Of a stretch of DNA of 64,000 nt, positions 47,036-58,900 are shown piece after piece. The notes under the pieces are model-generated. The model did no database searches and was not told where the DNA came from. It was given only the letters and a program-made list of their open reading frames with translations. Origin of the DNA: Blasia pusilla (lineage: Eukaryota; Marchantiophyta; Marchantiopsida; Blasiales); the NCBI GenBank assembly GCA_050084515.1, contig CM114272.1, positions 16,616,001 to 16,680,000 of the forward strand, in the 5' to 3' direction. Numbering within the stretch: the stretch's first letter is position 1; the number at the start of each line of letters is the position of its first letter. Made by a program: the position numbers and the translations under genes.

Positions 47036-48125
47036 TTCCAACAAGTTACTAATCTCTGCATCTATCGGAACAAAATTGAAGAACCAGACGAGTTCAATGG
47101 CAGACACTCCGGGGGAGGGAGGGGAGAGAGAGAATTGAAAGAAGTGGTTTATCATCCACAGGGACCAAAAAGGGCGAGAGGAGTTTGATTTGCAAGTTGT
47201 GCAACAACTGAACTGAAAAGAGCTAAAACAAAGAGTTCCTCCGAGGTCCTCTGTTCCTGGTGATATTCTCTAGCCTTCACACCACTGTATGAGAATCCAG
47301 CAAGCTGAACCTGGTGCGTAACCGCGAGGGTAGGCCCTTGAAAGAGATCAGGAAGCTCTAGTCCGCTGTTCTCGTGGAAATTGCAATTGAAAAGAAGATG
47401 TCCCCAATCTGTCCTCTCTTCTTTCTTGTGAGACGTTTCCATTCATTTCTCTAACTCTATGCCCGTGAAGTCTCTCTCTCCGTTGAGCCACAGCTAACAG
47501 ACATAGACAGAGACAGAGAGAGAAAGACGGACGAACTGAATGAAAGGATAGAATTTGTCGTCCATGTGCAGCCAATAAAGCTCATAGGACTTTGTTTTGC
47601 AGACCGGGTGACAATTGAGCAGGGGAGGGGCAAAAACATAGAGGTCCTACTTGTCCTCTGGTCATTCAGAGGACAAATTCATTCGGAAGTCTGCTCCACT
47701 CTGATCCATCACTAGGATTCGCCTTTAATCGTCTGTTAAAGCACTGATTTCTGGCTCTCTTGCGCAGGTCTGTGCATAGCCTGAAAATGACACCCATACT
47801 CATACTCGATGGCATGTACTCACAGTTGGCAGTGCAGGCGTGGCGCCGCAGCATCTGGAGCTCTCCATTGCTCCTCCTCTGCTGTGGGCATGAGCACTCT
47901 CGACTGAGCGGAGGAAGGACTCCTCTCTCGTCTCGTCACTCAACGCCTCTCGTTCGTTAGGGACCCCACCCAGAGCTTGAGCTATTCCCGCTCCCGTACT
48001 AGCTTAAACCTTTTACGGGTGGTTTTTCACCCTTCTTCTTGGCCTCTTTTTCCCACTAGATTAAAACTTTTAATTTTTTAATTTTTTTTTCATGCCTTCG
48101 TAATTTTTGAGAGGTGGATTACTAA
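47036..48125. promoter_or_regulatory. Upstream region of LHCB7
   Basis: Holds the leader and promoter. A minus frame of 96 codons (47152-47442, start METSHKKEERTDWGHLLFN) might be an upstream frame or an alternative first exon. 47495-47525 is GA-rich. No light-response element stood out clearly. 48000-48125 is T/A-rich. Confidence 0.4.
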
Positions 48126-48411
48126 TCTATATAATTGGCCTCTCTAAAGAAGAAAGTAATTAACATGTATGTGCATAGGACACATGGATAGTCTCGGTGA
48201 CCAACAAAAAACTTGTAGAGGACGTAAAGAGGATGGGGTTTGAGGACCCCTCCTCTGCTGATGACACGTGCACATTTTGGCCTTCTCCGGTGATGACACA
48301 TCTAACAAACATCTAAATTAACATAACACAACAGTTGAACTTAAATTAATAAAGGGGATGCCTTTCTTAAGGGATGATTTTCACTGGTGCAAAGCACGGG
48401 CATTGTACTAG
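48126..48411 (+). mobile_element. Short non-autonomous Helitron
   Basis: 286 bp. It starts TCTATATAATT after A (48125) and ends TGTACTAG before T (48412). About ten bases before the end is the hairpin GTGCAAAGCAC within GGTGCAAAGCACGGGC, which matches the usual plant Helitron 3' end. It shares GGGGTTTGAGGACC and flanks with 16086-16251. No coding capacity, so it would need a Rep/helicase from elsewhere to move. Confidence 0.8.
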
Positions 48412-49125
<714 letters not shown>

Positions 49126-49382
49126 TCAAAGACCGGGCTATCTAGGGTTTTAGGTTTCCCCGGATCTCTCTACCCAGGGTTTCGTTGGATCCCAAATGGG
49201 TAGCTCTCAGGCTTCCCTCTTTGGCGTTCCTTGGGAGTCCTTTCTTTCTTTCTTTCCGAGTACCTTACTTGGAATTAGGGATTCGAAAGGGCTCTTGTAA
49301 AGCTCCCGCCCCCTCCTCTTCCGGAAGTTTCCTAGCTTTCCGGGCGATTTGGTAGGCAGGTCTTTGACACCCCATAGTGTGT
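49126..49382. other. Short spacer between two LINE-A copies
   Basis: No supported feature. A short CTTT run lies near 49242-49256. Confidence 0.35.
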
Positions 49383-52300
49383 AGAGAGAGAGAGAATGTA
49401 CTCATTAAGTCTGTCGTAGCCTTGCGACCATAGACCCCGCGCCCTGGTTGGACGGTGCTTGAGACTGGGATGGGTGTAGAGAGAGAAGCAAGTGAAGAAG
49501 GTACCATATGAGAGGAGGGAGACACTCTCATATAGTGTGAGTGCTGACCAAACAACGTGTTTGTGCGGAGCTTCCAAGTGTCAACCAAGAAACTCTTCAC
49601 CACACAATCTACTTTACATGATTGGGATCCCCAATAGGCATTACTTACGGTCAAGACTTTGGGCAATGAATCAAGGCTCTTGAATGTGTTGAACAATTCT
49701 GGTGCTACCGGCTTAGCAATATCAGCATATGCTCTTGCTCGTGTGTTGTGAATTTTGCGCAGAGACCAAGTAATGACTAGAGGTTCCGTCCCCATCGTCA
49801 CACAAGGCGCAAGAGTTTAGTTGTGTTCCCATCGTGCTTTTCTTATGGTTCAGGGGATTGCCCCCCCCTGAACTTGAACTTGAGCCGGGTTCCCAAGCAA
49901 GGGGTTCCCCCAAATAGTTCTTCAGTTCTGCCCTCTCGGGATATACTTGTCAAAAGAGAGAGGTCGACATCTTCATGGCTTCCTCCATCTTTGTTCGCTG
50001 TGAGCGTTTGCCCACCGCTTTGGTTATGGTATCCACGAATGCTTTCTCATCTTGCTCCCCACAGTTCAGGCCTGCTGGGAGCTTGGATGCTTGCACAATC
50101 TCTTGAACCTTTTTCGCCCAAGATTTGGCCTGCTTTTTTCGGGTCTTCTTTGGGTCCAGGTTTTCCCCATCACCTCTTTAGGATAGCGATGGGAGTCCAT
50201 TGTCTCCAGCTGCCTCCGCCATTTCAACTTGGCGATGTCACGTCTATCCTCCAAGGGTTCCACACCTAGTTCTGATCTCACACCAACGCGGGCTGTTCGT
50301 GATGAAGTTGACATCATACCCAAACGCCTTCACCGCTGACTTCAAGCCTATCCCTTTGTTTGGTGTTGGCATCCCACACCGCTGCTGCCCGTATTCCAGC
50401 GAGGGACGAATGGTATGCAAAATGACACAGCGCTTTTTCTGATGTGATGTCTCGCATCAGAGGAATCTGGACAAACCGTTCACCTTCTTGTGGCCTTTCT
50501 CAGTAGTCTTCTTGATGTGTGCATCCCACATGCAATCTTCCGAGAATTCTATGCCCAGATAGGTGTAGGTAGCCACACACGGGGATCTCTTGGTCACCCC
50601 AGTACCACCTGTTGGTCTTGGTCCTCCTCCTTGCCATTGAAAATCATCACACCGCACTTCAAGACATTTGCCTCCATGCCCCACATGTCACACCAGATTT
50701 TGGTCGGGGAGATCATCTCTTGAGTTTCTCTCCTGTTTCCTCGAGGCCACCAAAGTCATCAGCAAACATGAGGGCAACATAGAGTTGTTGCCCACCCGTA
50801 TGCCTAGTCCACTATCCTCCATTTCTTCCAATAGGGAATTCACGAAAATGTTGAAGAGGGTGGGGAGAGCGGGCATCCTTGAGCCACTCCTTGCTTGATG
50901 TCGAATGTCCCACTCTTTTGGCCATTCACAGAACTCTACTCCTTGTGTTCGGTACATCTTCTCCACCACTCTCCACATTTTCCCTCTCAGCCCCGCCTTC
51001 CACAGGCTATAAGAAAGCCCGTCACGCCATACAAGTGTCGTATGCCTTCTTGAGGTCCAATAAGAAGCAATAGGTGGGTTTGCCCTCTTTTTTTCCTACC
51101 CTGGATGATCTGACTGAAGGTGAAGATGTGGTCCACGCATCCTCGGGCTTGCCGGAAGCCAGCGTGGCCTTCCTTGATGACAAAATTCTCCTCCGGTACA
51201 TAGAGATCATGTTGTTGAGTATACGGCAGAGGAGCTTCCCGACTACACTCAAGCAATGTAATACCCCCTGTAGTTTCAGGGTCTTCTCGCTCACCCTTCT
51301 TGAAGAGGTTCACGATGACTCCCATCCGCCATCTTTGTGGGATGACTTCGCCCCGCCAGACCAGGTTGAAGAGACTCACTAGAGAACGAGCCATAGCAAA
51401 AGATCGCCATACTTCAACAACTCATTCACAAGCTCATCACCACCGCCGCTTTGTGGTTCACAAGTTCTTTGATCGCTGCTCCCACCTCAGCCAGGGAGAA
51501 CCAATCATTATATGGGTTGCCCAGCTCAACCTCATCATCCGCCTTCTCCGTTGTATCTTAACAAAATCCTCCACCACCCTCTCAAGAAGTTCGCTCTTCA
51601 AGGGATGTCCGAGCGGGCTTCTTGCCTAACTCCTTGTAATGGCCTTCCAACACATGTCGGATCTGTTTATTTGTGGTCACCATTCCACCGTCTTTTGTCT
51701 TCAAGGCCTTTACGTCGTTTCGCCCCTGGCCTTGCTCAATTTCTGCACTTCCATCCAGAACTTTTTTTGATTCTCGAGAAATTCTCATTGATGGATGAGT
51801 ATGTGGCTTGGTTCATTTTCTTCTTGTGCATGCGCACGAGAAGACGGGTTTCCTTGCGTAGGGCCACATACTCTGCCCACAAGGATGCATCGTCCCTGGC
51901 TTTGGCACTTGTGACATACGCTTCCCTTCGTTTGGCAATGGCTGCCTTGAGTTCCAAGGACCACCATTTGACGGCTCGCGCAGATATTATCAATTTCTGC
52001 CGACAAGCAATCTCGGCGGCATCTGTCACTCCACGCTCCCACCATGCCAGCACCATGTCCACAGTTGTTCTTGTGAACCCAAAGGTCTTGACGGTAGATT
52101 CAATGAAAGTGTCAAATGCCAAGAGATTTTCTTCCAGCTTGCCAATGTACACCTTCTTGTTGCCCTCATCTTGGAAGTCCTCTATCCTCCATTTCTTGAT
52201 CACCCTCTTCACTGGTTTGGTCGAGCATTTTAACCTTTGCTGCAACTCTGTCCAGACCAATGAATGATCTGATCTACCCAATGTCTGTCGCATCCATGTG

Positions 52301-53900
52301 ATCTTCCCCTTTGCGTGTGTAGAGTTCCTCATCACACGCCTATGTAGTCCACAATGGAGCTCTCATTCTCCTTGAAGTTGACCCTAGTCCAAGCTGGGGA
52401 TCCCACCTTATGCCTATCATTAAGTGCCATCAGTTGAAGTTCCCTCAACATCGTGATCAGCCGTGTGCCATTGCCATTCACTCTCACATCTCCAAACATC
52501 CCGATCTCCGCTTGGGGATCGGTGCCTTGCCCCACCCAGTTGTTGAAGTCTCCCAGCAAGACTATGTTCCCCTTTGTCTGGAACCCAAGGCAATCAGTTT
52601 TCACACTATCAAACGCTGCCTCTGTTAGCAGCAGCAGATTCACCTGTTTGTAGGCATGTAAATACACCCGATATACATATCCCGCGAGTTGCACTCAGCT
52701 CGGACTTTGACCCATATCTTTGTGTTCATACTCGAGCCCCTGGTTGATGATCTCACACTGCCCACCATGAAGTCTCGATGAAGAACCCGACACCCTTCAT
52801 ACCTCTGTTGTTGTTTGCCTGGGTCCGCACATCTTTCCAAACCATGCATAGTGTGGTACATGGGGTATCTCCATTAACTTGGTTTCCCAAGTTTCTGACC
52901 CCCCCATATATGTATTTGATTTTTCAGCAAAACTTCAGCAACCTCCAGCTGCTTCATTGCATGGGTCAGTCCACGAAGTTCAGTACCCCAAACGAAGACT
53001 GTCACTAAGTGGGTTGGGGATCGGCGGGCACGCTTTTGGCGTCGGTGTGGTCGCTTGCGACATGGAACCTCTTCATGTGCAGGCTCTTCATCGCTGGTCC
53101 CTTGGAGAACACTAAAGACATTAGGTGTGTAGATCACCAGCGGTTTTGTGGAGATGGGCCTTTCCTTCAAGCTGGAACCACCTCGACTACCATAGCCTTC
53201 GGTTGTAGGCACGTCTCGGATCTTGAGACACCTGGTTTTTGTGGCAAGCCAAGTATTGGCCTCCTCGCCCTTGATAGACGCCTTGAAGATACATTGATTG
53301 CCGTTCATCATCCGAGTAACCCAGCAAAGAATAGCAGTGAATTCAAAGCCCAAAGTTGCGCACATGATCTTAAATGAGACAAAGTCTCTTGTGGGACCTA
53401 CACCGAAAATGATCATGTGGAACCGTGGTCTCCTCCTCAGAGACCAGATTGAACTCGCTGCCCAGGTCCAAACTCCGGGGCCTTTGAGCGTCTCACATAA
53501 ACATGCCGGTATTCCCCACCCAGCCTTGGGGATGTTGGGCTTTGGTATCGCCTTTGATAGGTGAACTGATACTCCTCACAAGCTTGGGAGGACGGAGATA
53601 TGTTGGGCTCAAGGCCGCTGATTATATGTAGAGGTTTGGCAAACAACTGATTTAGGATCTGGGGAGAATGTTTAAGCTCCCACCGAGAGTCAGGCAGGGG
53701 ACTCTCTGTCCTATTTGTGCGGAGGGGCTGCCTCCAAGCGGCAGGGGTGCCCAAACAGAGCCCGCTTGTTACCCCAGAGATCATCACTACCGCCAAGGTG
53801 AATACCGACATTAAGCTGCAGAGGAGGGCCCGTGAATCCGGCTTCAAAAGAAGGAGAGGTCTCCATTTCTCCAACTAAGTCCACTGGACACCTTACTTGT
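49383..53900 (-). mobile_element. Long decayed LINE, LINE-A
   Basis: Minus-strand non-LTR retrotransposon. An endonuclease starts near LRGLTHAMKQLEVAEVLLKN (about 52.95 kb), with VLLGDFNNWVGQG (about 52.56 kb), SSIVDYIG and SDHSLVW (about 52.25 kb). Reverse transcriptase follows: IPQRWRMGVIVNLFKKGERE, RGITLL, EGHAGFRQARGCVDHIFTF, FLLDLKKAYDT, FADD at 50755-50766, then YLGIEFSEDCMWDAHIKK and LEYG. A zinc knuckle begins CALCDDGDGTSSHYLVS near 49.8 kb. The frame then runs to the 3' end, which carries a short GA run (CT on the element strand). Many frameshifts make it inactive. The 5' limit is uncertain. Confidence 0.88.
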
Positions 53901-54147
53901 GGCACAACTGCCACAAGTCACATGGATTACATGACACACTAATCCACACCTACCAACCAGGGGAACGACATCGCAAGCTCACTACAGGTTCCAACTACAG
54001 CAATGGGCAACTCGACAGAGAGTATTGCTATATTGCTTGCACGCAGTTCACTCATTATAAGCTACCCAGAGCGGTGCTTTAGAACATGTCGTCCCAACAT
54101 ACCAGGCCTGTCGGGACTTGTAGTTTTGGGGTTTAAACCCAACCAGG

Positions 54148-54149
<2 letters not shown>

Positions 54150-54208
<59 letters not shown>
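54150..54208. repeat. GA microsatellite, tail of a LINE-A copy
   Basis: About 29 GA units directly abutting the LINE-A 3' end that follows. Confidence 0.95.
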
Positions 54209-54211
<3 letters not shown>

Positions 54212-54303
54212 GTACTCATTAAGTTGTGTCTGTCTTAGCCTTGCGACCATAGACCCCGCGCCCTAGTTGGACGGTGCTTGAGGAGAGAGAGAAAGAGAGA
54301 GAG
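54209..54303 (-). mobile_element. Very short LINE-A 3' end flanked on both sides by GA repeat
   Basis: About 73 bp of LINE-A (54210-54282) lies between the GA tract at 54150-54208 and a second GA-rich tract at 54283-54303. On the element strand both flanks are CT repeat. Confidence 0.8.
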
Positions 54304-55915
54304 GTCATGGCTACAATATTGCAAGGATTTCAATTTTCCCAACTTCTTTTTACCTCCAACCCCTTGGCTTCTCTAATCCATGGAAAAAGATTTGAAGCGA
54401 TCATCCGTGTTGTCACTGCAAATGGTGCCATTCTTCTACTAGTCTAAACTCAATGTGACTTGCCAACTATTGATAATTGTTGTCGGAAGAGATATTGAAT
54501 GACAATGCCCTAGGATTTTTCCCTATTGCAATCGTGAAAATGTTTGATCAAAACAGGGGACTTTCGCCCTCGCCCTTGGATTCTATGATCTACTCTTCGA
54601 ATATATGGGCGAGCCATTTCTAGGCCTCCCCAATTCTTCTTGGCTCAGATTTTGAGCTCTTGCCAAAATTCACCCGAGGCCATGTTAAATCTCAAATAAG
54701 ATTAGATCTGATTTCTCGGCCACAAAAGGCCAATTCTTCTTTGTCACTCAATTTTCCCCTTTGTTTCTTTCTCCCCAAATAGAGTCACGGTAGGGTGGGA
54801 GGAATAATTTGCTGAACATACTTAAAGTTTGAATCACGTATATAAGAAGATGGGTGAATCCACATGAGGTACAAAGCGGACGACTTATGGCGATACCCCT
54901 AAGGCAAAGAAAAAATTTGGGGAACCCTTAGACATGCAATGTAATGCCTAAGACACTCTTCCTTGGTTCTCAAATCCACCTTACATGGACATTTGGGTCA
55001 TTCTTGAGGGTTTATATCACCAACAATTCATGGAATACCAAGTTGTTCATCCAAGTTTATGTTTTAAGTAATGACCGGAGACGCTGAAGATTAAAGGCTT
55101 CTCCTAAGGTCCTTGGGTTGCCATCCAAATTTCTGTCCCATAGCATTCCAAGGATTGTCCTCGAAGATTCTACCTGCTGACTATGACCTTCACGCACTCA
55201 ACTCTTTGAATCCCAGTTTTTTTTTAATTCCCGATAGATTATCCATCACCCTCTGTTTATTAAGGTTTCTTCTTTGCTAGATCGTTGTCCCAAAGTCCTT
55301 AGCCCACTCTAGCCATCAGATGTTGTGACCTGATTCTTAGATACTCATGTATCACACCTGAGTTGTGGCGTGCTCCTATCATAAGTTAGAATAGACCACA
55401 TATTCATGCTTTCTTGTGTTGACAAAAATGAGAATTACACATGTGAAGCATTGCCATTAATTTCCTCACACGGGCCTAAAAGGAACTGTTGGAAGATACT
55501 TCTTGTACATAAATTTATACCTGCTACAAGACACATGTGAATCAATGTTTAAAATCGTGAAAGTATGCTGTGTTAGTAATGAATAAAAAAAAGACTGAAT
55601 GTATGTACAAAATAATAATTTTGCATCACCACTTCTTTCTGTTATTCCACTTTTGAAGGGACGTGAGGGATGAGAGCAGGTGCTCCAGAGTCAGGATGAA
55701 GGGGTACATAAATCACTTATGTAACTAAGAACTAATGGCAGCTTATAATCTTTGAATTAAGAGCTTCAATTTACAGTCACATTACAATTGCTCACGACCA
55801 ACTAAACTGAACAGGAATATTTGTTCAGTATGCCTCCTTTCCAAGAGCTACCAGCTCAACAGACTGAAGTACATCCAAATAGAAGGAACTATTAGAGGGA
55901 AAGGGGTGCCCTTTC
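54304..55915. other. Intergenic and 3' flank of the U2AF-like gene
   Basis: No gene recognised in 54304-55600. 55600-55915 should contain the 3' UTR of the minus-strand gene. Confidence 0.4.
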
Positions 55916-58900
55916 TCAGTCCTTGATGTGTGCAGTTAAATGCCCCTGCACAGCTAAAGCAAGTTCTTGTCTTTCTTCATATGTTTGCGGGCCAAGTCCT
56001 TTGTGAAACTTCTTTTGGTAAATTTTTAATGGAAGGTAACCTGCTATCACCTGCCGACCAGCAAATATCCGTCCATGAAGAGAATGGGCAGCTTGACAAG
56101 CTGATTCTTCCCTTGAAAACTCAACATAAACTTTGCCTACATTCAATCCTTCAGAGTCTCCTGTGGACACCTCTGACTCTTCTTTCGCAAACTCACTACT
56201 GACTCCACCAGTAATCTCCTCCACAACATCTTGCAGTGGATTTCCACCACACAGATTCAATGTTTCCGTCTTACCAGACCCTAAACTGAGCTCTCGTTGT
56301 CCATTGATATCCTTCATGACTCTGGAGGAAAATTCTATCTCCACGCTTTGAGGACTTGTGTTCATGGCAGGACAGACAATCATGTCACAGAGTTTCTTCT
56401 CAGTCACTTCAACCATACAGTCAGGAGGTTGAGGATCCCACACTTTTGACCCACTGGCAGTACAACTATCAGCAGAAACTCCTCCCAAAAAGCTGTCTGT
56501 TCTGTCATTTGGGAACTCATCTTTTCCATTGGTTTGCAGCACATCATCAACCACTTGTCTTGGAACATTCTCAGGTACTGCTTGAGGCAAAGCTTTCATG
56601 CCCACTGTCTCTGGCGTCATACCTTCTTCATTTCCTTCCACAGTACTGACATGCATCCCTCTCTTCCGTTCAAACCCTCTGCTCGCTTTGGACTGGACTA
56701 AGTGCATCGACTTCACATTGCCAAACCTGCTATCAGAAAGAGACACATATCAAACATACAGTAGACTGAAAAATTCCTGTGATTTATGTACTAGCTGGGA
56801 ATTCTATGAGATCATTTCAAGGATTCACTTCTTTACTTGAGCTTGGCTGTAATAAATTTCTCACACATCAACATCAAGATAATTTCACCTTCCCACACAT
56901 GTGGTCCACATTCACAGACAATAATACCTTGCACACTCAAGCCGTATATCTTCAATTGTCTGCTCAATTTCTTCTTCGGACATCGATTGCACCTCCTCCT
57001 CACTCACCTGAAAAAGATATCTTAAGATCATTAAGGTGAGTTCCAACTCTCAGAAGAGCACACTAACGACAAAATAGCCAAGTATTTTTAAAAAGTGTCA
57101 CACACATACACATACAGAACTTCTTTAAAGAATGGAGTCTGTACTCGCTCGCCTACCAAGTTCTGTAGCTCCAAGATCCGACTAGGTGGTTCCAATAAGG
57201 TCTTTGCATGTTCAGGAATTCCATAAAATGGCTCTCCCTGAGCTGTCACCTGCAAAACGGAACAACGTACATATTTTAGCCAGCACTTCTGAGAACTGAC
57301 CATGCATATTGCAAGAAAATACAGAAAGAAGTACAAAATACAAAAGCTGATGTACCTTAGGACTGGCATCAGGAGTTGCCAGCACAACCGTGAGAAATCC
57401 TGTTCCAAGTCTCATGCCATTCATACCTGCACATGCTTTCAATGTTGCTGCCGGGTCCATATACTGTATTGACCACAAACGTCATCACAAATCTTATAAG
57501 CTGAACCATACCACTTATCATAGGGACCCGCTCAAGTTGTTCTACTTCATTGGCACGAAGATTCGACTGAGAGAAATCATGAATTCAAACTATGAGGAGA
57601 AAGCCTCATAAGATCCAAGGCCTAATCAAATGTAAGGTGCAAGCTCTGGCTCACTCGAATGCATCCAGCTACAAAGATTAAAAGACGTTCTTGGCTTTCC
57701 TGCTATACATCTGAACGTCCAAATGTAACATATCTCCAACTGTCATGCAATCTGGATGGACTCGACCATCATAACAAATGACGCCCTTAGTGATGCAAAG
57801 ATGATGCACACATACATGCAAGGTGCTAAAGCTGGGAAATGTGGAGCATTAGTACAAAGGAACAACCACTCATCTCCAGTATGATACCTGAAGAGTTGAA
57901 CACAGATGCACTCATTATTACACAGCTCCTAAAGTAGTATCTGTAATAGCCTTAATCAGAGATACACAGAATTAAGAAATACCTCCAGAAAGGCAAAAGC
58001 CTGAGGAGGCTGTTTCTTATTGTCCACCTCCCAATGGTATGCCTTCAACTGCCCGAATGCAGTGACAATCTCTTTGACCTGAAATAAGATTTAAATGACC
58101 AACATGTGGGGTTGTAAACTTCCTAAGAAGCACTAATGAAGTATAAATACAAAGAACTCTTTTGAACAAAGGGCCTCGTACTAGTCAACTCCATGTCATG
58201 AGATTAGTTACTACGACCAATCAACATACTGTTGAAAACATTTAGCTCCATCCAGACTTTACATATGATTAGTAGAAAGACATTTCTGTGACTTTCAGGC
58301 TGTCTTTTAGGATCCCTGGATACTGTACTCGTTCAGTAGTGTCTGTCAAAGACTTCCAACCATAGACACCGCACCCTGGTTGGATGGTGCTCGAGACTGG
58401 GATGGTTGTGTAGAGAGAGGAATTAGTGAAGGTTCCATATGAGGAGGATTAGGAATTTAGAGAAAGGAAGAGAGATTTAACTTCCAACATATATAACCTG
58501 CCCGGGTTGGATCGTGCAAGACGAAGAAATGCTGACAGTAGTATTTACGCAGGAGACTGTCCCACAATGTGAAAGAAACTATCTGAACTTGATCTCAGGT
58601 ATTTCCATTATAGTGAGAAGTCATTTTACCTTAACCGAAGAATCTAAAATACTAATCTTTGTTTCCCTCCAAGAGCAAGGACCTTCAGTGCAAGAACTCA
58701 CCTTGTCAGCAGAGAGTGAAGAAGAAATTCCTCCGACGAAAACCTAGGGTTGCCAAATTTCACAGAATTAGGCTCTATATATATGGGTCACTCAATAATA
58801 CATTTGAGCCTAGGGTCCTGGTTAAAAGGTGCATAGACCACACCACATCTGTGATGGTTACAATTCACTACACAAAAGACATTTCACTCAAGCTAGCCAG

